Assembly: GCF_024171495.1 (NCBI RefSeq)
Contig: NZ_JALJZW010000002.1
Span: forward strand, 310,001-374,000
Length of the DNA: 64,000 nucleotides
Direction: 5' to 3'
Origin: Deinococcus sp. HSC-46F16
Lineage (GTDB): Bacteria > Deinococcota > Deinococci > Deinococcales > Deinococcaceae
In this document: in pieces, positions 38,883 to 55,491 of the stretch
How positions within the stretch are numbered: the first letter of the stretch is position 1
Layout of the letters: the number at the start of each line of letters is the position of its first letter
Translations under genes and position numbers: made by a program
Notes under the pieces: generated by a model
What the model was told of the DNA's origin: nothing
The model's database searches: none
The model's input: the letters and a program-made list of their open reading frames with translations, nothing else

Positions 38883-40721
38883 GTGCCCCCCAGCCCCAAT
38901 CCCCAGAGCGCAGGCCCCGCCACGCTCGGCCCCGGCGTGACCCGCCGCCTCTACGGCCTGCTCACGCCCTACCGCCGCACGGTGGGGCTGGGCCTGCTGC
39001 TGCTGGTGGGCAGCGTGGCCGCCGAGCTGTATCCGCCGCTGGTGTGGATTCGGGTGGTGGATCAGGGAATTCCGGCGCGGGACTGGACCTTGATCGGGTG
39101 GCAGCTTGCCCTGCTCGTCGGCATGTTCGGGCTACAACAGCTCCTCTCCGCGTGGCGCGGGCTGCTGCTGGAGCGGGCGGGGCAACAGCTCACGCTGGAC
39201 CTCCGGTTGGCGGTGTACCGCAAGCTTCAGGGCCAGTCCGCGAGCTACTTCGAATCGCAGCGCACCGGAGACCTGATCGCCCGCGTGACCGGGGACGTGG
39301 ACGCCCTGCAAGACGTGCTGGTGCGCGGGACGGACGCGGTGTTGGCGAATGCGCTAAGGCTGATCGGCGTGGTCGCCATCTTCATCGCGCTGCAACCGCT
39401 CCTCGGCGTGCTCGTCACGCTGCCCATGCTGGCCGTCGCGCTGATGCTGCGGCGCTACGCCCGGACGGTGCGGCCCGCCTACCGAGCGGCGCGGACCCGG
39501 CTGGGGGACCTCACGGCGCTGATCACCGACCGCCTGGGCGGGGTGCGGGTGGTGCAGGGCTTCGCGCGGGAGGCGGCGGAGGAACACCGGGTCGCGGCGC
39601 TCGCGGGCGAGCTGTATGCGGAGCAGGTGAAGGCCGTCGCCCTGCGCAACCGCGCCTTTCCACTGGCCCGCTTCGTGGCGAACTTCGGCAACGTGATCAT
39701 GCTGGGGGGCGGCGCGTGGCTGATTCTGGCGGGGCAGTTCACGTTGGGCGGCCTGCTCGCGTACCGGGGCTACGGTCGCTACTTCTACGGCCCGATCGAC
39801 GACCTCGTGAATATCGGGGACCTCCTGCAACGCGCCGAGGCGAGCGGGCGGCGGGTCTTCGAGGTGCTCGACGCGCCCGTGGCGGTGGCCGAGCGTCCCG
39901 GTGCGCGTCCCCTCCCCGAACCGGCGCGGGGGGAGGTGCGCTTTGAAGGCGTGACCTTCGGCTACGACCCCGCCCGCCCGGTGCTGCGCGACGTGACGTT
40001 GACCATTCCGGCGGGGCAGCGGGTAGCCGTGCTGGGGCCGTCGGGAGCGGGCAAAAGCACACTGCTCTCGCTGGTCCCGCGTGGGCATGACCCGCTGGAA
40101 GGCCGCGTCCTGCTGGACGGAATGGACGTGCGCGACCTCACGCTGGAGAGCCTCCGCACCCACGCCGTCACCATGCCGCAAGACACCTTCCTCTTCCACG
40201 ACACGGTGCTGGCAAACGTGCGCTACGCCCGCCCGGACGCTGGCGACGCGGAAGTCGAGGGGGCGCTGGAGGCCGCCTACGCGCTTGCTTTCGTGCAGGC
40301 GTTGCCGCAGGGACTGGACACGGTGGTAGGCGAGCGTGGGGTCAGGCTCAGCGGGGGCCAGCGCCAGCGCCTCGCCATCGCGCGGACGCTGCTCGCGCGG
40401 CCCACTGTGCTGCTGCTCGATGAGCCGACCAGCGCCGTGGACGCCGAGAGCGAGGCCGTCGTGGTGGCGGCCCTGGGGCGGCTGATGCGTGGGCGAACGG
40501 CATTGATCGTGACCCACCGCCTCAGCCTCGCGCGGACCTCCGACCGGGTGCTCGTGCTCGACGGGGGCCGGGTGGTGGAGGACGGTCCACCCGACGTGCT
40601 GCGGGCGCGGGACGGCGCCTATGCCGCGCTGGAACGGGCCGCGCGGGGGCTGGACGGCACGCTGCCGGGCGAGTGGCCGGACGACCTGCCGCTGCCCGCC
40701 GAACCCGTCAACGCGGAGTGA
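38883..40721 (+). CDS. ABC exporter, fused membrane and ATPase domains
   Basis: 612 residues. Six membrane helices lie in residues about 20-320 (ABC type 1 exporter fold). The ATPase has Walker A GPSGAGKST, Q-loop TMPQDTF, signature LSGGQRQRLAIARTLL, Walker B VLLLDEPTSAVD and the switch His VTHRLS. It acts as a homo- or heterodimer exporting lipids, peptides or drugs; no second half-transporter gene is adjacent, so a homodimer is likely. GTG 38883 is chosen from the -10 box. The frame is open far upstream, but that stretch lies antisense to the ISP gene. Confidence 0.9.
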   Translation: MPPSPNPQSAGPATLGPGVTRRLYGLLTPYRRTVGLGLLLLVGSVAAELYPPLVWIRVVDQGIPARDWTLIGWQLALLVGMFGLQQLLSAWRGLLLERAGQQLTLDLRLAVYRKLQGQSASYFESQRTGDLIARVTGDVDALQDVLVRGTDAVLANALRLIGVVAIFIALQPLLGVLVTLPMLAVALMLRRYARTVRPAYRAARTRLGDLTALITDRLGGVRVVQGFAREAAEEHRVAALAGELYAEQVKAVALRNRAFPLARFVANFGNVIMLGGGAWLILAGQFTLGGLLAYRGYGRYFYGPIDDLVNIGDLLQRAEASGRRVFEVLDAPVAVAERPGARPLPEPARGEVRFEGVTFGYDPARPVLRDVTLTIPAGQRVAVLGPSGAGKSTLLSLVPRGHDPLEGRVLLDGMDVRDLTLESLRTHAVTMPQDTFLFHDTVLANVRYARPDAGDAEVEGALEAAYALAFVQALPQGLDTVVGERGVRLSGGQRQRLAIARTLLARPTVLLLDEPTSAVDAESEAVVVAALGRLMRGRTALIVTHRLSLARTSDRVLVLDGGRVVEDGPPDVLRARDGAYAALERAARGLDGTLPGEWPDDLPLPAEPVNAE

Positions 40722-40977
40722 GGGCGCCAATCATCCCGGTGGCGATCAGGGCCGCCGTGCCCAGCCCCAGCAGGGCGAACCACGCGGGCGCCCGGCCCCC
40801 GTTGGCTGTATTCGCGGCCGACCACGCCAGCCGCAGATTGACCAGCGCGAAGACCAGTAAAAAGGCGTCCAGCGCGTCCACGCTGCGCCCGCCCCCGATG
40901 CTCCAGGGATAGGACACGAAGAAGGTCAGCCCCGCCAGCGCGAGGGCGACCACGAGTTGGGGGGCGTAGGAAGGCAT
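40708..40977 (-). CDS. Small membrane protein
   Basis: 89 residues with two to three hydrophobic segments (VVALALAGLTFFVSYPW, AFLLVFALVNLRLAW, FALLGLGTAALIATGMIGAL). No family recognised. GAGGAG precedes ATG 40977. It follows the flavin reductase gene by 10 bases and is probably in its operon. The 3' end overlaps the convergent ABC exporter by 14 bases. Confidence 0.65.
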   Translation of the reverse strand: MPSYAPQLVVALALAGLTFFVSYPWSIGGGRSVDALDAFLLVFALVNLRLAWSAANTANGGRAPAWFALLGLGTAALIATGMIGALTPR

Positions 40978-40987
40978 CGGCCGCTCC

Positions 40988-41476
40988 TCAGACCAGCTCG
41001 TGGTACTGGCCCCGGAAGTAGACCAGCGGGTCGTCGTCGGTGTAGCGGGCGTACTCGACCAGCCCGAGGTAGAGGGTGTGGTCGCCTGCCGGGATGACCT
41101 CCTGCTTGCGGCACACGAGCTGCGCCACGCTGCCGCCGATCAGGGGCAGGCCCTCGTGGGTAAACCACGGCACCGCCTCCTCGGGACCCGGCCGCCCGGC
41201 GAAGTGGTCGCTGAGGTGGCGCTGCGCGGCAGAGAGGACGCTGACGCCGAAGCGCCCCACCTCGGGCCGCGAGAGCAGCGCGTGCATCTGGGCGCGGTGG
41301 TCCACGCTGACCAGAATCAGCGGCGGGGTCAGGCTGACCGACACGAACGCACTCGCCGTCATGCCCCGCCGCTCGTCCCCGTCCGCCGCCGTGATGACGG
41401 TCACGCCGCTGGCAAAGCGCCCCAGCGTCTGCCGGAACTCGAAGGGGGGAATACCGTCGTGGGCGGGAGTGGTCAT
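40988..41476 (-). CDS. Flavin reductase-like FMN-binding protein
   Basis: 162 residues. The sequence FRQTLGRFASGVTVITAADGDERRGMTASAFVSVSLTPPLILVSVDH is the hallmark of the flavin reductase (HpaC/DIM6-NTAB) family, which supplies reduced FMN or FAD to partner monooxygenases. GDHTLYLGLVEYAR is the conserved C-terminal part. TACACT lies 6 bases before ATG 41476. No monooxygenase gene is adjacent. Confidence 0.88.
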   Translation of the reverse strand: MTTPAHDGIPPFEFRQTLGRFASGVTVITAADGDERRGMTASAFVSVSLTPPLILVSVDHRAQMHALLSRPEVGRFGVSVLSAAQRHLSDHFAGRPGPEEAVPWFTHEGLPLIGGSVAQLVCRKQEVIPAGDHTLYLGLVEYARYTDDDPLVYFRGQYHELV

Positions 41477-41482
41477 GGGGTG

Positions 41483-41488
41483 AGTGTA
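41483..41488 (-). promoter_or_regulatory. -10 box of the flavin reductase gene
   Basis: TACACT on the minus strand, 6 bases before ATG 41476. Confidence 0.5.
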
Positions 41489-41536
41489 GCGGGGGGTGGC
41501 CTCAGCCGACTTCCCGTGGGGTGAAGGTAAAGGCCC

Positions 41537-43279
<1,743 letters not shown>

Positions 43280-43290
43280 GGTGTGCGGGC

Positions 43291-43296
43291 AGCGTA
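43291..43296 (-). promoter_or_regulatory. -10 box of the GHL10-type gene
   Basis: TACGCT on the minus strand, 11 bases before GTG 43279, slightly longer than the leaderless spacing. Confidence 0.35.
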
Positions 43297-43343
43297 GCGC
43301 AGGGGCCAGGGCGGGCGGGTGAAGGCAGGGGCCTGTTGCGGTG

Positions 43344-45619
<2,276 letters not shown>

Positions 45620-45623
<4 letters not shown>

Positions 45624-45733
45624 GGGCACTCCTGGGGGCACGCAGCGGAAGCGGGGGCGAGGCGGCAAAGTTGCCGTCTCCACCGATATTTTTCGTCCGA
45701 CCTCATGCTGCGCCCCGCGTCGTTGCCCTTCAC
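45620..45733 (-). CDS. Putative 37-residue leaderless ORF coupled to dnaX
   Basis: GTG 45733 lies 6 bases after TACACT (45745-45740). The frame VKGNDAGRSMRSDEKYRWRRQ...CPQECP ends in a TGA that overlaps the dnaX ATG (ATGA). The layout, a leaderless start plus terminal overlap, suggests that ribosomes reach dnaX through this ORF. The peptide is basic and has four Cys near its end. I recognise no homologue. Confidence 0.4.
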
Positions 45734-45739
45734 TCAGTC

Positions 45740-45745
45740 AGTGTA
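45740..45745 (-). promoter_or_regulatory. -10 box of the dnaX transcript
   Basis: TACACT on the minus strand, 117 bases before the dnaX ATG. Confidence 0.45.
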
Positions 45746-45799
45746 GCCGGGGCCTCCGGGCCGGGGGGTGAGGGGGGGCAGGTTCCATGCGCCCCACGC

Positions 45800-45825
45800 A
45801 AAAGGAGCGCCCTGCAGGACGCCCC
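45800..45825 (-). terminator. Terminator after the purine permease gene
   Basis: On the minus strand GGGGCGTCC pairs with GGGCGCTCC (two G-U pairs) around TGCA and is followed by TTTT. Confidence 0.65.
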
Positions 45826-45841
45826 CAACTTCCAATTCCCG

Positions 45842-47227
45842 TTACTCCGAAAGCCAGATGTACCGCGCCAGCAGCAGCACGGCCACCCCGTACAGGATGG
45901 GATGCACCTCGCGGCCCCGGCCCGACAGCAGCTTGATGCCGCACAGGCTGATCACGCCCCAGCTCACCCCGTTGGCGATGGAAAAGGTCAGCGGCATGGC
46001 GATGATGGTCAAGAAGGCGGGAATGCTCTCGGTCACGTCGTCCCAGTTGACGTGGCGCAGGCCCTCGAGCATCAGCGCCCCGACCAAGATCAAGGCGGGC
46101 GCGGTCGCGGCGGCGGGGATTGCGCTCGCCAGCGGCCACAGGAACATGGCGAGGAGGAACAGCACGCCCACCACCACGGCGGTCAGCCCGGTGCGGCCCC
46201 CGTCCTCGATGCCCGACGCCGATTCCACGTAGGCGGTCGTGGTCGAGGTGCCCATCAAGGCCCCGAACATCGCCGCGAGGCCGTCCATCGCAAAGACGCG
46301 CCGGGCGCGGGGCATGTCGCCTTGCTCGTTCAGGTACCCGGCCTTTTGCGCGAGGCCCGTCAGGGTTCCGGTCGCGTCGAAGAAGTCCACGAAAAAGAAG
46401 GTGAACACCACGCTGAGCAGCCCCAGCCCCAGCGCTCCGGCGATATCGAGCTGCCCGATCAGCGAGGCGGGCCACACCGGGGTGTCGAAGATGCCCAGGA
46501 AGCGCCCGGTAAAGCCGCTGAAGGGCGCGGGCTGCCCGTTCGCGCCCACGTACACGGGAAGCTGGAGGACGATGGCAAGCACCGTGGCCGCCAGGATGCC
46601 CCACAGAATCGCGCCCTTGACCCGCCGGGCCAGCAGCGCCGCCGTGATGACGAGTCCGGTCAAGGCCACCACCGACGGCGCGGCGGTCAGGCGGCCCAGG
46701 CCGACGATGGTCGCCTCGTTCGCCACCACAATCCCGGCATTCCGCAGCCCGATAAAGGCCAGAAAGGCCCCGATCCCCGCCGTGATGGAGAACTTCAGCA
46801 CGTTGGGAATCGCCCGCACGATGGCCTGCCGGGCGCCCAGCACGCTGAGCAGCACAAACAACACGCCCGAGATGAAGACCGCCCCCAGCGCCGTCTGCCA
46901 CGGCACCCCCAGCCCCCCCACCACCGTGAAGGCGAAGAACGCGTTCAGGCCCATGCCCGGCGCCTGCGCGAACGGGTACTTCGCTACCAGCCCCATCGCC
47001 AGCGAGCCGAACGCGGCGGCGATGGCGGTGGTCATCAGCAGTTGCACGAAGGCATTGGGGACCTGGATCGCCGTGCCCAGAATCTGCGGATTCACGAACA
47101 GCACGTAGCTCATGGTCAAGAAGGTGGTCAGGCCCGCCCGCACCTCGGTGCCCACCGTGCTGCCCGCCGCCCGGAGGCCGAAGTAGCGGTCGAGAAACCC
47201 GCCCGTCGAAGCTGGAGTCGTCGTCAC
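45842..47227 (-). CDS. AzgA-type purine/NCS2 permease
   Basis: About 461 residues with 12-14 membrane helices. The motifs RAGLTTFLTMSYVLFVNPQIL, APGMGLNAFFAFTVVGG, FFFVDFFDATGTLTGLAQKAGY and GTSTTTAYVESASGIEDGGRTGLTAVVVG mark the AzgA-like branch, which imports adenine, guanine or hypoxanthine by proton symport. GTG 47227 has CATAGT 7 bases upstream; GTG 47236 is an alternative. It diverges from cinA. Confidence 0.88.
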   Translation of the reverse strand: MTTTPASTGGFLDRYFGLRAAGSTVGTEVRAGLTTFLTMSYVLFVNPQILGTAIQVPNAFVQLLMTTAIAAAFGSLAMGLVAKYPFAQAPGMGLNAFFAFTVVGGLGVPWQTALGAVFISGVLFVLLSVLGARQAIVRAIPNVLKFSITAGIGAFLAFIGLRNAGIVVANEATIVGLGRLTAAPSVVALTGLVITAALLARRVKGAILWGILAATVLAIVLQLPVYVGANGQPAPFSGFTGRFLGIFDTPVWPASLIGQLDIAGALGLGLLSVVFTFFFVDFFDATGTLTGLAQKAGYLNEQGDMPRARRVFAMDGLAAMFGALMGTSTTTAYVESASGIEDGGRTGLTAVVVGVLFLLAMFLWPLASAIPAAATAPALILVGALMLEGLRHVNWDDVTESIPAFLTIIAMPLTFSIANGVSWGVISLCGIKLLSGRGREVHPILYGVAVLLLARYIWLSE

Positions 47228-47339
47228 GGCCTCCACTATGAAGCCCCCGTGAAACCCGCGTCGCAACTCCCCCAGTTCACCCCCCGCCACCCCCTACACT
47301 CGGGCGGTGATCCCCCTGGTACATGGCTTCGCTATCGCC

Positions 47340-47345
47340 TATACT
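47340..47345 (+). promoter_or_regulatory. -10 box of the cinA-ligT-recA operon
   Basis: TATACT, close to the sigma-70 consensus, 14 bases before ATG 47360. No good -35 is visible; TGGTAC (47317-47322) has the right spacing. Confidence 0.5.
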
Positions 47346-47357
47346 CAGCCGAGGTTG

Positions 47358-50387
<3,030 letters not shown>

Positions 50388-50407
50388 ACCCACAGCCTCC
50401 ACACGTC

Positions 50408-50440
50408 AGCGCCCCTGCCCATCTTCCGGGCAGGGGCGCT
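50408..50440 (+). terminator. Hairpin after recA
   Basis: AGCGCCCCTGCC pairs perfectly with GGCAGGGGCGCT around CATCTTCCG. No T-run follows, so it may protect the 3' end as well as terminate. Confidence 0.6.
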
Positions 50441-50472
50441 TGGCATGGGGCAAGCCCCGCCATCTCCCCTAC

Positions 50473-50495
50473 CCGCCCCCTCCCCCTTTCGGCGG
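50473..50495 (+). repeat. Short shared intergenic repeat, copy 2
   Basis: CCCCCTTTCGGCGGA, as near 31012-31034. Confidence 0.35.
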
Positions 50496-50586
50496 ATGCC
50501 CCGCTGGGGCCGGACGGCCACACTGGGACCATCCTTCGGGCGGGGTCTCCGCACGGGAGACACACCCACAACCCGCCCCAAGACGA

Positions 50587-50617
50587 AGCCCCCACCCGAG
50601 TGAAGGTGGGGCTTTTT
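50587..50617 (+). terminator. Intrinsic terminator before the GH2 gene
   Basis: AGCCCCCACC pairs with GGTGGGGCT (one bulged C) and TTTTT follows. It probably ends recA-operon readthrough. Confidence 0.7.
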
Positions 50618-50668
50618 CATTCTCCGGCCGCCCCGTGACCCACCCCCCACTCCCCCCCGCCCAACCGT

Positions 50669-50674
50669 GTAGCG
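50669..50674 (+). promoter_or_regulatory. -10 box of the GH2 gene
   Basis: TAGCGT, giving a leader of about 60 bases. CAGGAG precedes GTG 50741. Confidence 0.35.
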
Positions 50675-50740
50675 TGGGCCATCTCCACCCAGTCCGCCCC
50701 CCGGCCCCGCCCCCACTCCCCCCACCCCAGGAGTTCCCGC

Positions 50741-52606
50741 GTGCCCTATTCCACCCACCCCACCCCGCTGCTGGAGCGCGAGCATTGGCGCGACCTCGGC
50801 GGGTCCTGGCGCTTTGCCTTCGACGACGCCGCGCAGTGGTCGCACCCCGAGGAAGTGGTGTTCGACCGCGAGATCGTGGTGCCCTACCCGCCCGAAAGCC
50901 CGCGCAGCGGGATTCACGATCAGGACTTTCACCGGGTGGTGTGGTACGGCCGCACGGTGGTGCTGGACGCCCACGAACGGGTCGGAAGGCTGCTGCTGCA
51001 CTTCGGGGCGGTGGACTACCGCGCCCGCGTGTGGGTGAACGGCGAACTGGTGGCCGAGCACGAGGGGGGGCACACGCCCTTCACGGCGGAGGTGACCCGG
51101 CAGGCGGCCTTCAGCCCCACGCTGGAGGTGGTGGTGCGGGCCGAGGACGATCCCCACGACCTGACCCAGCCGCGCGGCAAGCAGGACTGGCAGCGCGAGC
51201 CGCACTCGATTTGGTATCCCCGCACGACCGGCATCTGGCAACCCGTGTGGCTGGAGCCGGTGCCCGAGACGTATCTGGAGCGCCTGACCTGGACCAGCGA
51301 CATGCAACGCTGGCAGATCGGGGTGCGGGCCGTGCTTCAGGGCGAGCTGGGGCCGGACCTGACCCTGCGGGTGCGGCTGTGGCGCGGCAACGAACTGCTG
51401 ATCGATGACCGCTACGCCGTGACGCACCTGCACATGGCCCGGCAGCTCTCGCTGGCCGACCCCGGCATCGACGACTTCCGCAACGAGCTGCTGTGGAGTC
51501 CGGGGCACCCGCAACTGCTGGGGGCCTGCGTGGAACTGTGGCGCGGCGAGGTTCTGCTCGACCGGGTGCACAGCTACGCGGCGCTGCGCTCGGTGGGCGT
51601 GTCGGGCAACCGCTTCCTGCTCAACGGGCGGCCCTACTACCTGCGGATGGTGCTGGACCAGGGCTACTGGCCGGAGGGCCTGCTCGCCGCCACCGACGAG
51701 GAACTGCGCCGCGACGTGGAACTCGCGCGGCAACTCGGCTTCAACGGCGCCCGCAAGCACCAGAAGATCGAAAACCCGCGCTGGCTGTACTGGTGCGACG
51801 TGCTGGGGCTGCTGGTGTGGGAGGAGATGCCCAGCCCCTACCGCTTCACGCCCGAGGCGGTCGGTCGGCTCACGCACGAATGGCTGGAGGTGCTGGAGCG
51901 CGACATGTCGCACCCCTGCATCGTGGCGTGGGTGCCCTTCAACGAGTCGTGGGGGGTGCCCGACCTGCCCAACAACCCCGCCCACCGCGATTACGTCCGG
52001 GCGCTCTACCACCTCACCAAGACGCTGGACCCCAGCCGCCCGGTGATCGGCAACGACGGCTGGGAACACACCGCCACCGACCTGCTCACCATCCACGACT
52101 ACGCCGACGACCCCGAGATGCTGCGGCGCCGCTACGGGACCTGCGAAGCCACCCACCAGACCCTCGAGCACCAGCAGCCCGCCGACCGCCCCATCACCCT
52201 GGGCCACCTGCCCGAGGCCGGGCTGCCGGTGATCCTCTCCGAGTTCGGCGGCATCGCGTACATTCCGGGGCGGCAAACCGGCTGGGGCTACAGCCAGTCG
52301 CAAAGCGAGACGGCTTTCCTGAGCGACTACTCGCTGCTGCTCTCGGTGATTCACGCCTGCGAGGGGCTCTCGGGCTTCTGCTACACCCAGCTCGCCGACA
52401 CCTTTCAGGAGAAAAACGGCCTGCTGTACGAGGACCGCCGCCCCAAGGCCGATCTGCGGACCCTGGCCCGCAGCACCCAGGGACCGCGCACCGCCCGCGA
52501 GATGGCGGTGGACCCCCTCTCCAACCCCTTCGGCCACTCGGCCCGCTGGCGCCAGCGCCAGGACACGCTGGCTCCCCACCGCGCCGCCCAGGAAGCGGAG
52601 GCGTAG
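50741..52606 (+). CDS. Glycoside hydrolase family 2 (beta-galactosidase/beta-glucuronidase-like)
   Basis: 621 residues. N-terminal sugar-binding domain ([15 protein letters not shown] ... VWYGRTVVL), immunoglobulin-like domain, then a TIM barrel with the acid/base Glu402 in VPFNESWG and nucleophile Glu501 in LSEFGG. GH2 enzymes cleave beta-linked galactose, glucuronate or mannose; the specificity is not clear. No signal peptide, so it acts in the cytosol on imported oligosaccharides. No sugar transporter gene is adjacent. GTG 50741 has CAGGAG upstream. Confidence 0.9.
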   Translation: MPYSTHPTPLLEREHWRDLGGSWRFAFDDAAQWSHPEEVVFDREIVVPYPPESPRSGIHDQDFHRVVWYGRTVVLDAHERVGRLLLHFGAVDYRARVWVNGELVAEHEGGHTPFTAEVTRQAAFSPTLEVVVRAEDDPHDLTQPRGKQDWQREPHSIWYPRTTGIWQPVWLEPVPETYLERLTWTSDMQRWQIGVRAVLQGELGPDLTLRVRLWRGNELLIDDRYAVTHLHMARQLSLADPGIDDFRNELLWSPGHPQLLGACVELWRGEVLLDRVHSYAALRSVGVSGNRFLLNGRPYYLRMVLDQGYWPEGLLAATDEELRRDVELARQLGFNGARKHQKIENPRWLYWCDVLGLLVWEEMPSPYRFTPEAVGRLTHEWLEVLERDMSHPCIVAWVPFNESWGVPDLPNNPAHRDYVRALYHLTKTLDPSRPVIGNDGWEHTATDLLTIHDYADDPEMLRRRYGTCEATHQTLEHQQPADRPITLGHLPEAGLPVILSEFGGIAYIPGRQTGWGYSQSQSETAFLSDYSLLLSVIHACEGLSGFCYTQLADTFQEKNGLLYEDRRPKADLRTLARSTQGPRTAREMAVDPLSNPFGHSARWRQRQDTLAPHRAAQEAEA

Positions 52607-52633
52607 GAAGGACCCCTCACCCGCTCACAGCGA

Positions 52634-52667
52634 AGGGCGGGCCTCCATCCCCTGGAGCGCCCGCCCT
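52634..52667 (+). terminator. Terminator between convergent GH2 and bioY
   Basis: AGGGCGGGC pairs with GCCCGCCCT, extended inside by CTCCA/TGGAG, and TT follows on the plus strand. Confidence 0.7.
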
Positions 52668-52685
52668 TTCCCAACTTCCCTCAGC

Positions 52686-53260
<575 letters not shown>

Positions 53261-53264
<4 letters not shown>

Positions 53265-54199
53265 GGGGTGTCCTCCTGGGGACGGGAAGGGGCGGAAAGG
53301 GAACCGACGAGTTGCACGTCGCCCGCGTGAACGGGAACGGTGGCACCGCCCGGAAGGCGAACGAGGAGGCTGCCCCCCGCGTCCAGATCGAGGGCGGTGC
53401 CCGAGACCTCGCCCCGGGCGGTCGTGATCCGGACCTCGCGGCCCAGGGTGAGATTTGAGCAGCGCCACGCGGCGAGCACTTCCTCCGGCAGGGCCGAGAG
53501 CCAGTGCTCCAGCTCGGCCAGCAGGCGCGAGAGCAGCCCCGCGCGGGTCAGCTCCGGGCGGAACTCGTGCAGATGGGCGGCGCCGGGCGGTGCGGCGGCC
53601 ACGTTCACGCCGAGGCCGAGGACCGCCCGGCGGGCTTCCTCACCCCGCAGGTCGGCCTCCAGCAGAATCCCGGCGAGCTTGCGGCCATCCGGCGCGAGGA
53701 GGTCGTTGGGCCACTTCAGCCCGCCCACCCCGCACGCGGCATGCAGCGCGACCCCGGCGGCCAACGGCATCAGGGAGAGGTCGGGCAGGGGCAGCGGCCC
53801 GTGCAGCAGCACGCTGAAGACCAGCGAGCCGTGCGCGGTATCCCAGGTCCGCCCCCGCCGCCCGCGCCCGGCGGTCTGCCGCTCGGCCACCACGACCGCG
53901 CCGTGGGGAGCGGGGTGCAGGGGGTCGTCCGCCCACGCCCGCACCTCGTCCTGGGTGCTGCCCAGGGTGCCCCGGTACCGCAGCGCCCGCCCGAAGGTGC
54001 CGGACACGGACACCAGCCCCGGCGCGGGCGTGCCGGGCACGAGGGCGTACCCGGCGCGGGTCGTGACCACCGGCACCCCCTCTCCCTCCAGCCGCCGCGC
54101 CAGCGTGTTCACGGTAACCCGGTTCACCCCCAGCCGCGCTCCCAGGGCGTCCCCGGACTGGGGCTGGTCGGTAAGCAGGGGCAGGAGGCGGCCGGGCAC
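53261..54199 (-). CDS. birA: Biotin protein ligase / biotin repressor
   Basis: 312 residues. An N-terminal winged helix (LLPLLTDQPQSGDALGARLGVNRVTVNTLARRL) is followed by the ligase domain with VVAERQTAGRGRRGRTWDT (biotinyl-5'-AMP loop), GLKWPNDLL and KLAGILLEA. BirA attaches biotin to carboxylases and, with a winged helix, can repress biotin genes. It is co-transcribed with bioY. GTG 54199 follows an operator-like set of GTTCAG/CTGAAC repeats, which suggests autoregulation. Confidence 0.93.
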
Positions 54200-54250
54200 G
54201 TTCAGCGTTCTAACGGATCGGCTGAACGAAAGGCAATGAACCGGGTTCAG
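54200..54250 (-). promoter_or_regulatory. Candidate BirA operator and birA-bioY promoter
   Basis: GTTCAGC (54200-54206) and GCTGAAC (54221-54227) are 14 bases apart and enclose TAGAAC (54212-54207), a possible -10 box 7 bases before GTG 54199. A third inverted copy, TGAACCGGGTTCA (54237-54249), is a perfect palindrome. CTGAAC-N17-GTTCAG has nearly the half-site spacing of E. coli bioO, though the half-site bases differ. Confidence 0.45.
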
Positions 54251-54326
54251 AGAGGGGGGTCGCCCGGCGGCGGGGAGGAGGTTCCCAACCGTAACCCCCG
54301 CGTCAGGCCCGGTTCAGCCCGTTTGC

Positions 54327-54332
54327 TATCTT
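54327..54332 (+). promoter_or_regulatory. -10 box of the Fur-family gene
   Basis: TATCTT lies 6 bases before ATG 54339. Confidence 0.5.
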
Positions 54333-54338
54333 CGGGGC

Positions 54339-54743
54339 ATGACGATGGTGCGGCAGACCCGGCAGAGACAGGCGGTGATCGAGGTGCTGCGCGGGTCGCG
54401 CGAACACCCGGACGCCGCGTGGATTCATGGCCGGGTGCGCGAGGCGTTGCCGCAGGTCAGCCTGGGCACGGTGTACCGCACGCTCGACGCCCTGGTGCGC
54501 GACGGGGTGGTCGTGACGATCGAGCGGGCGGGGCAGGCCACCCGCTACGACTACAAGCACGCGGGCCACGACCACCACCACGCGGTGTGCCGCTGCTGCG
54601 GGGCGATCTTCGACGTGGAGGCCGCCGCCGTCCCGGTGCTGCCCCCCTCGGCGCTGCCTGCGGGCTTTCAGGTCACCGACGTGCGGCTGGAATTCATGGG
54701 CGTGTGCCCCGACTGCGGAACCCAGCCTCCGATGACGGATTGA
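54339..54743 (+). CDS. Fur-family regulator, PerR-like
   Basis: 134 residues. A winged helix (RQRQAVIEVLRGS ... VSLGTVYRTLDALVRDGVV) is followed by a metal domain with HDHHHAVCRCC and CPDC, forming a structural Zn site of two CxxC pairs. Fur proteins sense Fe, Mn, Zn or peroxide. The pattern YDYKHAGHDHHHAVC is closest to PerR-type members, but Fur and Mur cannot be excluded. The start is set by the -10 box. Confidence 0.87.
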   Translation: MTMVRQTRQRQAVIEVLRGSREHPDAAWIHGRVREALPQVSLGTVYRTLDALVRDGVVVTIERAGQATRYDYKHAGHDHHHAVCRCCGAIFDVEAAAVPVLPPSALPAGFQVTDVRLEFMGVCPDCGTQPPMTD

Positions 54744-54772
54744 CCGGGAGAACCGTCCCGCCTCTCCCGCGC

Positions 54773-54778
54773 TAGCCT
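54773..54778 (+). promoter_or_regulatory. -10 box of the 216-residue membrane protein gene
   Basis: TAGCCT lies 6 bases before ATG 54785. Confidence 0.5.
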
Positions 54779-54784
54779 GCCGGG

Positions 54785-55435
54785 ATGACTGCCGCTCCCG
54801 CCGCTCCGCGCCCCCGCTCGTTCCTGCTCCCCTTTTTGCTGGGGTGGGGGCTGGGGGCGCTGGTGCTGCTGCTGGTGCGGGGGGTGGGTTTCACGCTGCT
54901 GGACGGACCCTGCCAGGGCCGCACCGTGCTCGCGCTGCTGCCGCCGCTGCTGCTGGGGCCGGGGGGCTTGGCCCTGACCGCCGTGAACTGGGGCCGTCCC
55001 CGCCGGGCCGCGCTGACGCTGGGCCTGGTGGTGGCCTCGCTCTTTCCGGCGCTGGCGGTGGGGGCGCGGGACATCGGCATCCTGCGGGCCTCGGGCTGCG
55101 CGGGGGGATACGTGGTGGTGTCCCAGAATGACGAATCGGTCGCCGAACTCACCGTGGATGCGGGCACGACCCTGGACCTCACCGCGCGGGTGGGCGGCTA
55201 CTCGGCGCAGACGCACCCTGGCCCCTTCACCCTGAGCAGCCAGACCACCGCGCCCGGCGTGAGCGCCACCTTCGGGCAGGCGCAGGCCGCCGCTGGCGAA
55301 ACCGTGCCGCTGCGGGTGACCATCTCGCCCACCACCCCCGCCAACACCTACACCCTGAACGTGCGCGGGGTGCAGCGGGAGGGGGAACAGAGTTTCGAGG
55401 CGACCGGCACGCTGACCCTCAACGTGCGGCGCTGA
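54785..55435 (+). CDS. Hypothetical membrane protein with an extracytoplasmic beta domain
   Basis: 216 residues; I do not recognise the family. Three membrane helices (FLLPFLLGWGLGALVLLLV, TVLALLPPLLLGPGGLAL, AALTLGLVVASLFPAL) are followed by about 110 residues rich in Thr, Ser and Gly (DAGTTLDLTARVGGYSAQ ... TYTLNVRG), which look like an immunoglobulin-like extracytoplasmic domain. Confidence 0.6.
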   Translation: MTAAPAAPRPRSFLLPFLLGWGLGALVLLLVRGVGFTLLDGPCQGRTVLALLPPLLLGPGGLALTAVNWGRPRRAALTLGLVVASLFPALAVGARDIGILRASGCAGGYVVVSQNDESVAELTVDAGTTLDLTARVGGYSAQTHPGPFTLSSQTTAPGVSATFGQAQAAAGETVPLRVTISPTTPANTYTLNVRGVQREGEQSFEATGTLTLNVRR

Positions 55436-55479
55436 GGCGTATGGGCACTGGCCGGGTCCGCTTCCTCAGGGGCGGGCGT

Positions 55480-55485
55480 TAGGCT
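55480..55485 (+). promoter_or_regulatory. -10 box of the MarC gene
   Basis: TAGGCT lies 6 bases before GTG 55492. Confidence 0.5.
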
Positions 55486-55491
55486 GGGGGG

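Larger units (their letters stand above)
50388..50740. other. 353-base intergenic region between recA and the GH2 gene
   Basis: No gene seen. It holds two terminator stems (50408-50440 and 50587-50617), a C-rich short repeat at 50473-50495, small palindromes such as GTCTCCGCACGGGAGAC, and the GH2 promoter and ribosome site. Confidence 0.6.

Noticed and set aside
54237..54249. TGAACCGGGTTCA as a Fur box for the adjacent regulator
   Set aside because: Fur-type boxes are AT-rich (TGATAAT-like). The site lies near the birA promoter and shares half-sites with the other repeats there, so BirA is the simpler reading.
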